From an uncultured bacterium (GTDB lineage: Bacteria; Elusimicrobiota; Elusimicrobia; Elusimicrobiales; Elusimicrobiaceae): a stretch of 64,000 bases of DNA. Below the pieces are notes generated by a model. It saw only the letters and a list, made by a program, of their open reading frames with translations, searched no databases and had not been told where the DNA came from. Every line of letters starts with the position of its first letter. The first letter of the stretch is position 1. Of this stretch, positions 52,604 through 62,431 are shown in pieces. The DNA is taken from positions 124,001 to 188,000 of the forward strand of contig CASEVY010000010.1 in the NCBI GenBank assembly GCA_949291515.1, read 5' to 3'. A program made the position numbers and the translations under genes.

Positions 52604-54010
52604 TTATTTACCGCCTTTTGGTTCTTTGTCGGAAAGATATTGGTTTATTTTGGCGGCCGCTTCAAGGCCGTCTTTCATAGCCAACAGTACGGTCGCGCCG
52701 CCTCTTGTGATGTCGCCCCCGCCGAATACGCCTTTTATGCTGCTTTGTCCGTCGACTTCCAGCTCCAAGGTGCCGCGGTCCGTCATTTTAAGGCCGGGCG
52801 TCGTCTTGGGGATAATCGGGTTAGGCTTTTGGCCTATGGCTACTATTATGCTGTCGGCCTCTATTACGAAATCGGAACCCTCTACGGGTACGGGGCGCCT
52901 TCTGCCTTTGGCGTCGGGCTCGCCCAGTTCGGCCTTAAGGCATTTTAGCCCTATGACGTGCCCCTGCTCATTTGTAAGGATTTCTTTTTGTATGGTAAGG
53001 AACTCGAATTTGACGCCTTCTTCCATTGCGTTTTCCACTTCTTCCTCACGGGCGGGCATTTCCGCGCGGCTGCGTCTGTAAACGACGGTTACGCTTTCCG
53101 GGTTCAGTCTTCTGGCGCAGCGCGCCGCGTCCATGGCGCTGTTGCCGCCGCCCAAGACTATTACGCGTTTACCCAATTTTACGGGAGTGTCCGCTTTTGG
53201 AAATTCATAGGCTTTGACCAAGTTTATTCTTGTCAAAAATTCGTTGGCGCTGTATACGCCGACGGCGTTTTCGCCGGGTATGCCAGCCATAGTGGGCAGG
53301 CCCGCGCCGCTGCCGATATAGACGGCGTCAAAATCTTTAAGGAGTTCCTCAATGCTGATTACAGAGCCGATAAGGACGTCCTGCTCAAACTTTACGCCCA
53401 TAGCTTTTACGGTTTTTACTTCCTCGCTGATAATTTCCCTCGGCAGTCTGAAAGACGGTATGCCGTATCTTAACACTCCGCCGAAATCGTGCAGAGCTTC
53501 ATAGACTGTAACGTCGTGGCCTCTTCTTCTAAGTTCTGCCGCGCAGGCCAAGGAGGAAGGCCCGGACCCTACGCACGCAACTTTAAAGCCGGTATCTTTT
53601 GCGGGAACGGGCGGGGTTACCAAACCTTGCTTGCGGGCGGCGTCGGCGGTGTATCTTTCCAGAAGGCCGACGGCGACGGAGCCGAATTTTTCCCTTAAAA
53701 CGCAGGCGCCCTCGCAGTATTTTTCCTGCGGGCAGACGCGTCCGCATACCGCGGGCAGCAGGCTAGTTTCCATAATTTTGGAAACCGCACCTTTAACGTC
53801 ATCTTTTAACAAAAGCTGTATGAAAGACGGTATCTGCACGTTTACAGGACAGGCCGCCTGACAGCGCGGATTCTTGCAGTTTAAACAGCGGGAGGCCTCC
53901 TCAAGGGCGTGTTCTTTATCCAAGCCTTGGGCGACTTCGTTGAAGTTTTTTACTCTTTCCTGCGGGCTTTGTCTTGTGCCCGTCTGCCTTGGCAATGAAG
54001 GATTTGGCAT
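52604..54010 (-). CDS. nfnB: NfnB / GltD-like FAD-NAD(P) oxidoreductase subunit
   Basis: The 468-residue protein begins with iron-sulfur motifs CLNCKNPRCQAACPV and CGRVCPQEKYCEGACV, then an FAD-binding GSGPSSLACAAELRRRGHDVTVYE and NADPH-binding VIVLGGGNSAMDAARCARRL. It is glutamate-synthase-beta-like. The pairing with NfnA supports an electron-bifurcating transhydrogenase (NADPH, NADH, ferredoxin) as known from anaerobes, rather than glutamate synthase, since no large GltB gene is near. Confidence 0.93.
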   Translation of the reverse strand: MPNPSLPRQTGTRQSPQERVKNFNEVAQGLDKEHALEEASRCLNCKNPRCQAACPVNVQIPSFIQLLLKDDVKGAVSKIMETSLLPAVCGRVCPQEKYCEGACVLREKFGSVAVGLLERYTADAARKQGLVTPPVPAKDTGFKVACVGSGPSSLACAAELRRRGHDVTVYEALHDFGGVLRYGIPSFRLPREIISEEVKTVKAMGVKFEQDVLIGSVISIEELLKDFDAVYIGSGAGLPTMAGIPGENAVGVYSANEFLTRINLVKAYEFPKADTPVKLGKRVIVLGGGNSAMDAARCARRLNPESVTVVYRRSRAEMPAREEEVENAMEEGVKFEFLTIQKEILTNEQGHVIGLKCLKAELGEPDAKGRRRPVPVEGSDFVIEADSIIVAIGQKPNPIIPKTTPGLKMTDRGTLELEVDGQSSIKGVFGGGDITRGGATVLLAMKDGLEAAAKINQYLSDKEPKGGK

Positions 54011-54021
54011 TTTTTATTCTC

Positions 54022-56382
54022 CTAATCTAAATTTAAGTTTAGTTTGAGGCATAATACCTTTATCAACTGGTTTTGTTTGATATGTTCCGGTAAATTTTTG
54101 TATACGGAAAATACCGTATTCTGCGCGAAGGATAAATCAATCGGGAAGTTGAACATCTCCGCAAAAGAAAGCAGCTCTATCATTTTTGAGCTTTTGTTGA
54201 GATCCAGCGGGTCCGCGTTGAAAGTTTCCGTCATTAGTTTTAGCTTCTTGGTCAGTATCTTGTTTATGCCGTCCTTTTCCAGTTTTGCGGGCATTTTGTC
54301 GAAGTAGTTTAAAAGTTCGGCTATTTTCGCCGGATTGACTGGATCCTTCTTAAGTTCGGTCTTGATGTTTTGATTTATCGCGAAAGCCGAAAGGTTCACG
54401 AATAAATCCGGCATGGGCAAATTCAATCTGTACAGATAATTGAATATGCCTTTTTCCTGTTCGAATAATGTCGCATAGGAACTGCGTATTCTCTTTTTGG
54501 AATTTTCCACCGCTTGGGCCAATATCTGCCCTTGTTTGCCTCTAAGCAAATCTTTTATGGCCATTACGTCCACGAAAGAGGCTTTTATGAGCGCTTTGCA
54601 GTTTTCTATATCGCCGAAGATGAATGCTTCTTTTATCTGCTCCAGATTATCCGTCTGCCCGTAGATGGCGCCTGCGGTGATATCGTCGCCTTCGGTATGC
54701 AATACGGCGAAACTTATCGAACGGCTGTCCAAAGTAAGGCGGGAGGTAAACACCCCGTAGCCCGTTACCAGTTTTGCTTTGCCCTGCCTTGTAACTTCGG
54801 CTTTGTGGTTGCTGATATTGTAGGAATAGATAGAGTCTCCAAACAGCATTTCATCAAGCAGATAGGATATTGCGTAGTTTATCGCCGCTTTTCTCATATC
54901 CACCTGCAAAGGCTTTACCAAAGCGTTGTATACATTGGCGCCGTTGCCGAAGGTCTTTATATTGCTGGGCGCGAGCGCGAGTTTGTTTACGAATTCCTCC
55001 TCTATATCTTGGCCCGTAAGGGCTTTATTATATTCTATCGCCCTTTTGGCATAGGCCATAATCTGTACGGTTTCTATGCCGGAAATTTCGTCAAAGAACC
55101 ACCCGCAGCTGGTATACATTAAGAGGGTGTTTCTCTGCATTTCCATAAGTTTAAGCGCGTTTGAAGCGTCCTGCAGAGCCTGCTGTGTGCCGTACTCCTT
55201 AAGGAATTGTTCCGCCTTGTCCCTGTTCTCTATAACTTCTATATAGGCGTTGCGTGCTGCCCAAATGTCCTTAAAGTAGAGCGGCCCTTTTTGCTCGAAA
55301 GTTTGACGCAGGGAGTCTCTTACGAAATCCAAGGCTTTTCTCAACGGGCTGCGCCATTGCTGATTCCAGCCCGGGTGTCCGCCGCTGTTGCAGCCGCAGT
55401 CGTTTTCCCAGCGGCCGACGCCGTGCGCACAGCTCCAAGCCGTATTTTCAAATATTTTGGCTTCTTCTTTAGGGGGGAACATTTCCAGGTACTGGCCGTA
55501 TACGGTCATATTGGCCAGCTTGTTGTGTTCGATATAATCTATACAGTAAGCAAGCGCCATTTCGGCGAACTTTTGGTGATGGCCGTAAGTTTCGCCGTCG
55601 GTGGCGATATGCACGAGCTGAGGTTCATTGGTAGGCTGAAACACCGAAAGCAAACGCGCGGCGAATTTTTCCCCGCTTCTTAAAGTATCTCCGAAGGCTA
55701 TACCCTGCGATATCGGCCCGTCGTAAAAGAACAAAGCTATTTTCTTGCCGGAGGGCAAATTGCACCAATAAGGTTTATAGGGCGGAACTTTCGCTCCGCT
55801 TTGGCTCTTCCAATCTTTGTCGCCTATTTTGCGCGTGGCGGCGCATTGGCTGGGCGCGAGTATGGTAAATTTAATGTCGTTCTCGGCCAGAAGTTCCAAG
55901 GTCTTGGTGTTTACCGCCGTTTCGGCAAGCCACATTCCCTCAGGCTTTCTTTTAAAACGCAGCTCAAAATCTCTAATCCCCCAAATTATTTGAGTCAGCT
56001 TGTCCCTGTCGTCGGCCAAAGGCATAATTATGTGATTGTATACCTGCGCTATCGCGCTGCCGTGTCCGCCGAAGTTTTCCTTGCTTTTCTCGTCGGCCGC
56101 CAAAATGGCCTGATAGGTTTCCTTATCGTGTTTTTCAAGCCAGGAAAGCAAAGTCGGGCCGAAGTTAAAACTTATTTTAGAGTAATTGTTTACTATGTCT
56201 TTTATCTGCCCGTGATTGTTGAAAATCCTGGCGTAGGCATTGGCGTGGTAACATTCCGCGCTGATGCGTTCGTTCCAATTATTGAATGGCCGCGCGCTTT
56301 CCTGTATCTCTATTTCGTCTATCCAAGGGTTCTCGCGCGGCGGTTGGTAAAAGTGTCCGTGAATACAAAGATATCTGTTCAT
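54022..56382 (-). CDS. Glycoside hydrolase family 57 (with DUF3536-like region)
   Basis: About 786 residues from ATG 56380-56382 (MNRYLCIHGHFYQPPRE); the frame extends to 56412 but this shorter start is the family's usual N-terminus. The GH57 parts visible are HGHFYQPPRENPW, the nucleophile region GMWLAETAVNTKTLELL, IATDGETYGHHQKF, and HPGWNQQWR. The C-terminal half has DUF3536-like order. GH57 enzymes act on alpha-glucans such as glycogen or starch. Cytoplasmic: no signal peptide. Divergent from the PhoH gene. Confidence 0.93.
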   Translation of the reverse strand: MNRYLCIHGHFYQPPRENPWIDEIEIQESARPFNNWNERISAECYHANAYARIFNNHGQIKDIVNNYSKISFNFGPTLLSWLEKHDKETYQAILAADEKSKENFGGHGSAIAQVYNHIIMPLADDRDKLTQIIWGIRDFELRFKRKPEGMWLAETAVNTKTLELLAENDIKFTILAPSQCAATRKIGDKDWKSQSGAKVPPYKPYWCNLPSGKKIALFFYDGPISQGIAFGDTLRSGEKFAARLLSVFQPTNEPQLVHIATDGETYGHHQKFAEMALAYCIDYIEHNKLANMTVYGQYLEMFPPKEEAKIFENTAWSCAHGVGRWENDCGCNSGGHPGWNQQWRSPLRKALDFVRDSLRQTFEQKGPLYFKDIWAARNAYIEVIENRDKAEQFLKEYGTQQALQDASNALKLMEMQRNTLLMYTSCGWFFDEISGIETVQIMAYAKRAIEYNKALTGQDIEEEFVNKLALAPSNIKTFGNGANVYNALVKPLQVDMRKAAINYAISYLLDEMLFGDSIYSYNISNHKAEVTRQGKAKLVTGYGVFTSRLTLDSRSISFAVLHTEGDDITAGAIYGQTDNLEQIKEAFIFGDIENCKALIKASFVDVMAIKDLLRGKQGQILAQAVENSKKRIRSSYATLFEQEKGIFNYLYRLNLPMPDLFVNLSAFAINQNIKTELKKDPVNPAKIAELLNYFDKMPAKLEKDGINKILTKKLKLMTETFNADPLDLNKSSKMIELLSFAEMFNFPIDLSFAQNTVFSVYKNLPEHIKQNQLIKVLCLKLNLNLD

Positions 56383-56481
56383 CTTCAATATGCTACAATA
56401 TGCGCGAAACACTTTACAAGCGGAAAATTACGGTTTATAATTTGTTTAAGGGACGGTATTTTCGCCGAGGAGGCCCATACA

Positions 56482-57801
56482 ATGAAAAAAATCTACATTA
56501 TAGACACCAATGTCCTTCTGCACGATCCGCAAGCGCTTGAGAGATTTGCTGACAACGACATAGTTATCCCGATGATTGTTATTGAGGAGCTGGACAACTT
56601 TAAAACGCTGGCCGACGAGAGGGGCAAGAACGCGCGGTTGGTTTCCAGACATTTGGACGAACTTAGGGAGAAAGGAAAACTCGGCCAAGGCGTCAAGCTG
56701 GAGGGCGGCGGCACTTTGAAGGTGGAATTCCCCAAAGAGAATATTCTGCCCACCGGTTTTACCTTCCATAAAGCCGACAATGATATTTTAAATACCGCTT
56801 ATTTTTACCATAAGAAGGAAAGCTCCAAGAGCAATCACAAACCCGTTATAATAGTATCCAAGGATACCAATTTAAGGATAAAGGCGGAAGCCATCGGCGT
56901 GGACGCACAGGACTATAATGCCGATAAGGTTAATTATAATGAACTTTATTTGGGCAGCAGGGAAGTGGAAATGTCGCCCGATAAAATAGACGAGTTTTAT
57001 AAGAATAAGGAACTGCCGCTAAAGCAGGGCGAGTATTATCCCAACGAGTTTTTGATTTTAAAAAGTAATGACGGCAGCAAGAAATCCGCAGTGGGCCGCG
57101 TTACGCCTAACGGCGATATGCTTAAATTGCTCAATCAGCAGGAGCCTGTTGTTTGGGGAATAAAACCTTTAAATAAGGAACAGCGTTTCGCGATGGAGCT
57201 TTTGCTGGACGACAGGATAGACCTCGTTACGCTCGTCGGTACGGCGGGTACGGGTAAGACTCTCATCACTTTGGCTACGGGCCTGCACAGAACTTTTGAC
57301 GACGAAACCTATCGCCGCCTTTTGGTCTGCCGTCCGATAGTGCCCGTCGGCAAAGATTTGGGCTTTTTGCCCGGCACTATGGAAGAAAAACTGGAAGCGT
57401 GGATGGGCGCCATACACGATAATTTAAGCTTCCTCGCCAATAAGAAGAACCCGGAAGACGGCGAAGAAGAAGTCCGCTATCTTACCACCAGCGGCAAATT
57501 GGAAGTGGCCTCAGTTACCCATATACGCGGGCGCACTTTGCCCAAGCAGTATATGATAGTAGACGATGCCCAGAACCTGACGCCCCACGAAATAAAGACC
57601 ATTCTTTCCCGCGCGGGCGAGGGCACGAAAGTGGTGGTAACGGGCGACCCGTATCAAATCGATACGCCGTATTTGGACGTGGAATCAAACGGCCTTACCT
57701 ATTTGGTCGAGCGCTTTAAAGGACAAAAAACCTACGGCCATATAACGTTTACCAAGACCGAACGCAGCAACTTGGCCGATTTGGCGGGCAAACTGCTTTA
57801 G
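56482..57801 (+). CDS. PIN-domain PhoH-like ATPase
   Basis: About 439 residues from ATG 56482, backed by GAGGAGG 8 bases upstream; the frame is open further upstream (to 55801) but that is antisense to the GH57 gene. N-terminal PIN RNase domain: YIIDTNVLLHDPQALERF, VIPMIVIEELDNFK; acidic residues for metal are present. C-terminal PhoH ATPase: Walker A VGTAGTGKTLITLA, VGKDLGFLPGTMEEK, and IVDDAQNLTPHEIKTILSR (Walker B). Such proteins act in RNA metabolism or as RNA helicases. Confidence 0.94.
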   Translation: MKKIYIIDTNVLLHDPQALERFADNDIVIPMIVIEELDNFKTLADERGKNARLVSRHLDELREKGKLGQGVKLEGGGTLKVEFPKENILPTGFTFHKADNDILNTAYFYHKKESSKSNHKPVIIVSKDTNLRIKAEAIGVDAQDYNADKVNYNELYLGSREVEMSPDKIDEFYKNKELPLKQGEYYPNEFLILKSNDGSKKSAVGRVTPNGDMLKLLNQQEPVVWGIKPLNKEQRFAMELLLDDRIDLVTLVGTAGTGKTLITLATGLHRTFDDETYRRLLVCRPIVPVGKDLGFLPGTMEEKLEAWMGAIHDNLSFLANKKNPEDGEEEVRYLTTSGKLEVASVTHIRGRTLPKQYMIVDDAQNLTPHEIKTILSRAGEGTKVVVTGDPYQIDTPYLDVESNGLTYLVERFKGQKTYGHITFTKTERSNLADLAGKLL

Positions 57802-57887
57802 GCATATCATATCGGTATATTGGTATAATGGATATGATATGTCGGCGGGCGGATATTCCGCTTGCAAAAAGGCTTTAAAAGGGAAAG

Positions 57888-57919
57888 GCTCGGCGCCGAT
57901 ATAAGCGCCGAGCTTTTTT
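57888..57919 (+). terminator. Intrinsic terminator after the PhoH gene
   Basis: GCTCGGCGC (57888-57896) pairs with GCGCCGAGC (57905-57913), then TTTTTT. Confidence 0.92.
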
Positions 57920-57941
57920 GGAAATATTTGCGGGGGAAATT

Positions 57942-59264
57942 TTGGCGGAACTTAATTTAAATCTCTTGCCCAAAGAACCGGGCGTATACATAATGAAAGA
58001 CGCCTCGGGAACGGTAATATACGTGGGCAAGGCGATAAACATATATAACCGCGTACATCAGTACTTCCAGACGGGCGCGGAGAACAGCCGCGGCTGGAAG
58101 ATACCCAGCCTTGTCCCCCTTATAGCCAAGATAGATTTTATCGTATGCGCAAGCGAACGCGACGCCTTGATATTGGAAAACAAACTGATAAAGAAGTATA
58201 AGCCGTTTTTCAACAGCCTTTTAAAGGACGATAAAACCTATCCTTGGATAAAACTTACCATACAGGAAGATTATCCGCGCCTCACGCTTACCAGAAAGGT
58301 ACTGCCCGACGGGGCGGAATATTTCGGGCCGTATCCAAAGGTATCTAACGTAAAGAGGCTGATGCATTTTTTGTGGAAGGACAAATACGCCCCTTTAAGG
58401 CCGTGCAAATGGTCTTTCAGCAGGGCGAAACCTTTGGCCGAAAAGAAATCTCTTTCCTGCATATATTATCACACCGATCAATGCCCCGCGCCGTGCCGCG
58501 GGAAAATAAGCTATGAACAATATCGGGAAATAGCCGAGCGCGCTTCAATGTTTCTGCGCGGGGATTACTCTTCTTTCAAGGAAGAATCCCTCAAGCAAAT
58601 GCGCGCGGCCGCCAAAGCGATGGAGTATGAAAAGGCCGCCAAATTCCGCGATTTCGCCCGCGCTATGGACCATATGCGCGAGCGTATAAAAGTCAGCCGA
58701 TACCAAGACGATAAACTTGAAAAGAAAATGGCGGCCGCCGATAAGCTGAAACGTTTAAGCGAGATTTTGCGCTCCGATAAAATTATCCGCCATATAGAGG
58801 CTTTCGACAATTCCCATCTCTACGGCCGCCAGGCGGTAGGCGGAATGGTCTGCTTTGTGGACGGGGAAAAATATAAGGCGCACTACAGACGCTTTAAAAT
58901 CAAATCGGAACTGCCGGAAACGGGCGGAGACGATTTCCTTATGATGAAAGAAAGCGTCCTAAGGCGCATAGAACAGATAAAACAACTGCCCGAACACAAT
59001 CGCCCTGATTTGTTCCTGATAGACGGCGGCAAAGGGCAGCTTTCCTTCGCGCTGGAAGCGGTGAAAGAGGCGGGCTTGGACATAAAAGTGATATCTTTGG
59101 CAAAACGGGAGGAGGAAATCTTCGTTCCGCATCAATCCCAAAGCATAAAACTGGACAAAAGTGACCCGGCCCTTAAACTCATTATGGAAATCAGGGACGA
59201 GGTACACCGCTTCGCCATAAGCTACCACAGGCTTTTGCGCAATAAGGCTTTAATGGACAAATAA
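57942..59264 (+). CDS. uvrC: UvrC-like excinuclease subunit lacking the C-terminal HhH domain
   Basis: About 440 residues from TTG 57942; the frame is open to TTG 57918, which overlaps the terminator T run, so the later start is preferred. Domains in order: GIY-YIG (GVYIMKDASGTVIYVGK, about 14-90), UVR motif (AAAKAMEYEKAAKFRDFARA, about 220-245), then the RNase H-like endonuclease (IEAFDNSHLYGRQAVGGMVC and LFLIDGGKGQLSFA). It ends at HRFAISYHRLLRNK, where a full UvrC (about 600 residues) continues with two helix-hairpin-helix motifs. Both incision domains are present; DNA binding may differ. Confidence 0.9.
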   Translation: MAELNLNLLPKEPGVYIMKDASGTVIYVGKAINIYNRVHQYFQTGAENSRGWKIPSLVPLIAKIDFIVCASERDALILENKLIKKYKPFFNSLLKDDKTYPWIKLTIQEDYPRLTLTRKVLPDGAEYFGPYPKVSNVKRLMHFLWKDKYAPLRPCKWSFSRAKPLAEKKSLSCIYYHTDQCPAPCRGKISYEQYREIAERASMFLRGDYSSFKEESLKQMRAAAKAMEYEKAAKFRDFARAMDHMRERIKVSRYQDDKLEKKMAAADKLKRLSEILRSDKIIRHIEAFDNSHLYGRQAVGGMVCFVDGEKYKAHYRRFKIKSELPETGGDDFLMMKESVLRRIEQIKQLPEHNRPDLFLIDGGKGQLSFALEAVKEAGLDIKVISLAKREEEIFVPHQSQSIKLDKSDPALKLIMEIRDEVHRFAISYHRLLRNKALMDK

Positions 59265-59285
59265 CCCGTATTAAGGGCTTTTCTC

Positions 59286-59314
59286 TTACGCGTATGCGCG
59301 TATAATGGTATAAT
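59286..59314 (+). promoter_or_regulatory. Promoter of leuS-lptE-holA
   Basis: TTACGC (59286-59291), 17-base spacer, TATAAT (59309-59314). The ATG at 59323 is 1-2 bases past the expected start. Confidence 0.65.
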
Positions 59315-59322
59315 AGTTTATT

Positions 59323-61842
59323 ATGGCAATAGCTAATTTTCAAGAAATAGATAAAAAACAGCAGGAAAGGTGGGAGAAAGCAAAACTCTTCTCCGCGCCC
59401 CGTTTACCTAAAACGGGCAAGAAGTTCTATTGTTTGGATATGTTCCCGTATCCGTCGGGCCAAGGCCTTCACGTAGGCCATCCGGAAGGCTATACGGCTT
59501 CGGACATAGTCAGCAGATACAAGAGAATGAACGGCTATGACGTTCTCCACCCGATGGGCTGGGACGCTTTCGGCCTTCCCGCGGAAAATTACGCTATCGC
59601 GACGGGCGTACACCCGCGCATTACCACGCAGAAAAATATAGATAATTTCAGAAGGCAGATAAAATCTTTCGGTATGGCCTATGACTGGGACAGGGAAATA
59701 GACACCACCGACCCAAATTATTACAAATGGACTCAATGGATATTTTTGCAGCTTTACAAAAAAGGGCTGGCCTATCAGAGCACCGTGCCTATAAACTGGT
59801 GCCCTTCGTGCAAGACGGGCTTGGCCAATGAGGAAGTGTTCAACGGCCGCTGCGAACGCTGCCAAACCCCGATAGAAAAGAAAAATCTGCGCCAATGGAT
59901 GTTGAAAATTACCGCTTATGCCGAGCGTCTTCTGGAGGATTTGGAAGGGCTGGATTGGCCCGCCTCCACTTTGATGATGCAGCGCAACTGGATCGACAAG
60001 AGCGAAGGCGCGGAAGTGGATTTTAAAGTGGACGGCAAGGACGAAACCATAAAAGTTTTTACCACCAGACCCGATACCCTTTTCGGCGCGACTTATATGG
60101 TATTGGCGCCGGAGCACGAATTGGTGGAAAAAATAACCTCGCCCGAACAAAAAGCCGCGGTGGAAGCCTACCGCAAAGAGGCGGCCGCCAAAAACGAATT
60201 TGAAAGAGCCGACGCCGCAAAGGAAAAGACGGGCGTCTTTACCGGCGCTTATGCCGTCAATCCTTTAAACGGCAAAAAAATACCCGTTTGGATAGCCGAT
60301 TACGTGCTTACCGGCTACGGCACCGGCGCGATAATGGCGGTGCCGGCGCACGACGACAGAGACTATGCCTTCGCGAAAAAATTCGGCTTGGATATTATAG
60401 AAGTCATCAAGAGCGAACAAGGCGTGTCGGAAAAGGCGTTTACGGGCGACGGGGAATTGATAAATTCCGATTTCTTAAACGGTATGAGAGTGGCCCAGTC
60501 CAAAGCCGCGATAATCAAATATATGCAGGAAAAGGGCTTTGGCAAAGCCAAGACGACTTACCGTTTGCGCGATTGGGTGTTCTCCCGTCAGAGATACTGG
60601 GGCGAGCCTATCCCGATAGTGCATTGCGAGAAATGCGGAGTCGTACCTTTGCCCGAAAGCGAACTCCCGTTAAGACTGCCGGAAGTCGAAAAATTTGAAC
60701 CCAGCGGCACCGGCGAATCGCCTTTGGCCAATATAACCGAGTGGGTCAATACCACCTGCCCGCATTGCGGCGGGCCCGCCAAACGCGAAACCAATACCAT
60801 GCCGCAGTGGGCGGGTTCCTGCTGGTATTACCTAAGGTATATGGACAATAAAAACCAAAACGCTTTGGTAGACCCCGAGATAGAAAAGGCTTACGGGCCG
60901 GTGGATTGCTATATCGGCGGAGCGGAACACGCGGTGCTGCACTTGCTCTATTCCAGATTTTGGCATAAAGTTCTTTACGATTTGGGCGTAGTGCACACCA
61001 AGGAGCCTTACGCAAAACTTAGACATCAGGGTATGATTTTGGCGTTTTCTTACAGGGACGAAGCGGGTAATTACCATACTTACGAGGAAATAGATTTTTC
61101 CGATCCCGCAAATCCGAAACTCAAAGCCAACGGCGCGAAACTTACCTCTATGATAGAGAAAATGAGCAAATCCAAAAAGAACGTAATCAACCCCGACGAC
61201 ATTTTAAGGGAATACGGCGCCGACGCTTTCAGGGCTTACGAAATGTTTATGGGCCCCTTCGACGCGAGCAAGCCTTGGGATATGCGCGGGATAGAGGGAG
61301 TATCGCGGTTCCTTAAGAGAGTATATTCCTGGGCGGACGATTTGCAGGTTTCAAAAGACGTAAAACTGCCCAAAGAAGTTGAAATATTAAAGCATAAAAC
61401 GGTAAAGAAAGTAAGCGAGGATATAGAAAGTTTCAGCTTTAACACCGCGGTTTCCGCTTTGATGATATACTTTAACGAGCTTTCCAAATACAAACAGGTG
61501 GACGAGGACAGTTTTGAAGTTTTCCTTAAACTTCTGCATCCTTTCGCGCCGCATATAACGGAAGAGATATGGCAGAACGCGGGGCGCGAAACTTTCCTCT
61601 TGAACGAGAAATGGCCTTCTTATAATAAAGACCTGCTTTTGGAGGAGCAAATAGAAATCGGCGTTCAGATAAACGGCAAGATAAAAGACCGCGTTAAACT
61701 TTCGGCCGATTCCGACAAGGCGGCGCACGAGAAGGCGGCGCTTGGCTCCGAGAAGATACAAAACTTGCTCAAAGGGCAGAATATAATTAAAATAATAGTC
61801 GTGCCGGGCAAAATGGTAAGCATAGTGGCGCGGCCGTCATAG
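59323..61842 (+). CDS. leuS: Leucyl-tRNA synthetase
   Basis: The 839-residue protein is full length. HIGH motif as LHVGHPEGY in [13 protein letters not shown], the editing domain with [19 protein letters not shown] and [34 protein letters not shown], and KMSKS as [11 protein letters not shown]. The zinc-binding region has [21 protein letters not shown]. It charges tRNA-Leu and edits mischarged tRNA. No Shine-Dalgarno. It heads leuS-lptE-holA, the same gene order as in E. coli. Confidence 0.98.
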   Translation: MAIANFQEIDKKQQERWEKAKLFSAPRLPKTGKKFYCLDMFPYPSGQGLHVGHPEGYTASDIVSRYKRMNGYDVLHPMGWDAFGLPAENYAIATGVHPRITTQKNIDNFRRQIKSFGMAYDWDREIDTTDPNYYKWTQWIFLQLYKKGLAYQSTVPINWCPSCKTGLANEEVFNGRCERCQTPIEKKNLRQWMLKITAYAERLLEDLEGLDWPASTLMMQRNWIDKSEGAEVDFKVDGKDETIKVFTTRPDTLFGATYMVLAPEHELVEKITSPEQKAAVEAYRKEAAAKNEFERADAAKEKTGVFTGAYAVNPLNGKKIPVWIADYVLTGYGTGAIMAVPAHDDRDYAFAKKFGLDIIEVIKSEQGVSEKAFTGDGELINSDFLNGMRVAQSKAAIIKYMQEKGFGKAKTTYRLRDWVFSRQRYWGEPIPIVHCEKCGVVPLPESELPLRLPEVEKFEPSGTGESPLANITEWVNTTCPHCGGPAKRETNTMPQWAGSCWYYLRYMDNKNQNALVDPEIEKAYGPVDCYIGGAEHAVLHLLYSRFWHKVLYDLGVVHTKEPYAKLRHQGMILAFSYRDEAGNYHTYEEIDFSDPANPKLKANGAKLTSMIEKMSKSKKNVINPDDILREYGADAFRAYEMFMGPFDASKPWDMRGIEGVSRFLKRVYSWADDLQVSKDVKLPKEVEILKHKTVKKVSEDIESFSFNTAVSALMIYFNELSKYKQVDEDSFEVFLKLLHPFAPHITEEIWQNAGRETFLLNEKWPSYNKDLLLEEQIEIGVQINGKIKDRVKLSADSDKAAHEKAALGSEKIQNLLKGQNIIKIIVVPGKMVSIVARPS

Positions 61843-61849
61843 GAGAGAT

Positions 61850-62431
61850 ATGAAAAAATATTTTGTATTTTTCGCTTTGTTGTTCGCGTTTGGCTGCGCG
61901 CCGATAGATACGCCCGTTTATTACAGCCCCAACGCTCAGATTATGCCTCAGCATATCACCAAGATACACGTCCGTCCGTTTATCAACCGTACGGAAGTCT
62001 TCGCTTTGGAAGACCGTCTTACGATAGAAGTGGTGGACGAATTCCTGCGAAACGGCAGTTACAATATTACCAACGAATCGCAGGCCAACGGCGTGTTGGC
62101 GGGCGAGATATTAAGATATATCCTCGTGCCCGTCCAGTATGATACCCGCTTGGTGCCTACGGTATATCGTATGGAAGTATTGCTTAAGGTGCGCTTTATT
62201 GACAAAGAGACGCAAAAAACCGTCTGGGAAGAGCCCGCTCTGCAGCAGAGATACACTTATTCCGCGTCCACTTTGCCCGGCGGTATGACGGAAGAGCAGG
62301 CGCGCGAGTATTTGTGGAAAAACTTCTCCAAAATGATAGTGAAGCGTACGGTGGAGGGGTTTGGCTCCGTCGGCAGTGAAATCCGCCAAAGGGCGCAGGT
62401 AAACAAAGACCAAACCACGATAACCAGATAA
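61850..62431 (+). CDS. lptE: LptE-like outer-membrane LPS-assembly lipoprotein
   Basis: A 193-residue protein with lipoprotein signal (LLFAFGC, Cys at residue 16). The middle shows the LptE/LptE-family pattern: ITKIHVRPFINRTEVFALEDRLTIEVVDEFLRNGSY and the C-terminal helix. It would plug the LptD barrel in lipopolysaccharide transport. The assignment leans on leuS-lptE-holA order, conserved in Gram-negative bacteria; sequence similarity in this family is weak. It lies 7 bases after leuS, and the holA ATG follows directly on its stop. Confidence 0.8.
   Translation: MKKYFVFFALLFAFGCAPIDTPVYYSPNAQIMPQHITKIHVRPFINRTEVFALEDRLTIEVVDEFLRNGSYNITNESQANGVLAGEILRYILVPVQYDTRLVPTVYRMEVLLKVRFIDKETQKTVWEEPALQQRYTYSASTLPGGMTEEQAREYLWKNFSKMIVKRTVEGFGSVGSEIRQRAQVNKDQTTITR

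Noticed and set aside
55801-56481. Long upstream extension of the PhoH frame
   Set aside because: It is antisense to the GH57 gene; the ATG at 56482 has GAGGAGG and the normal PIN start.
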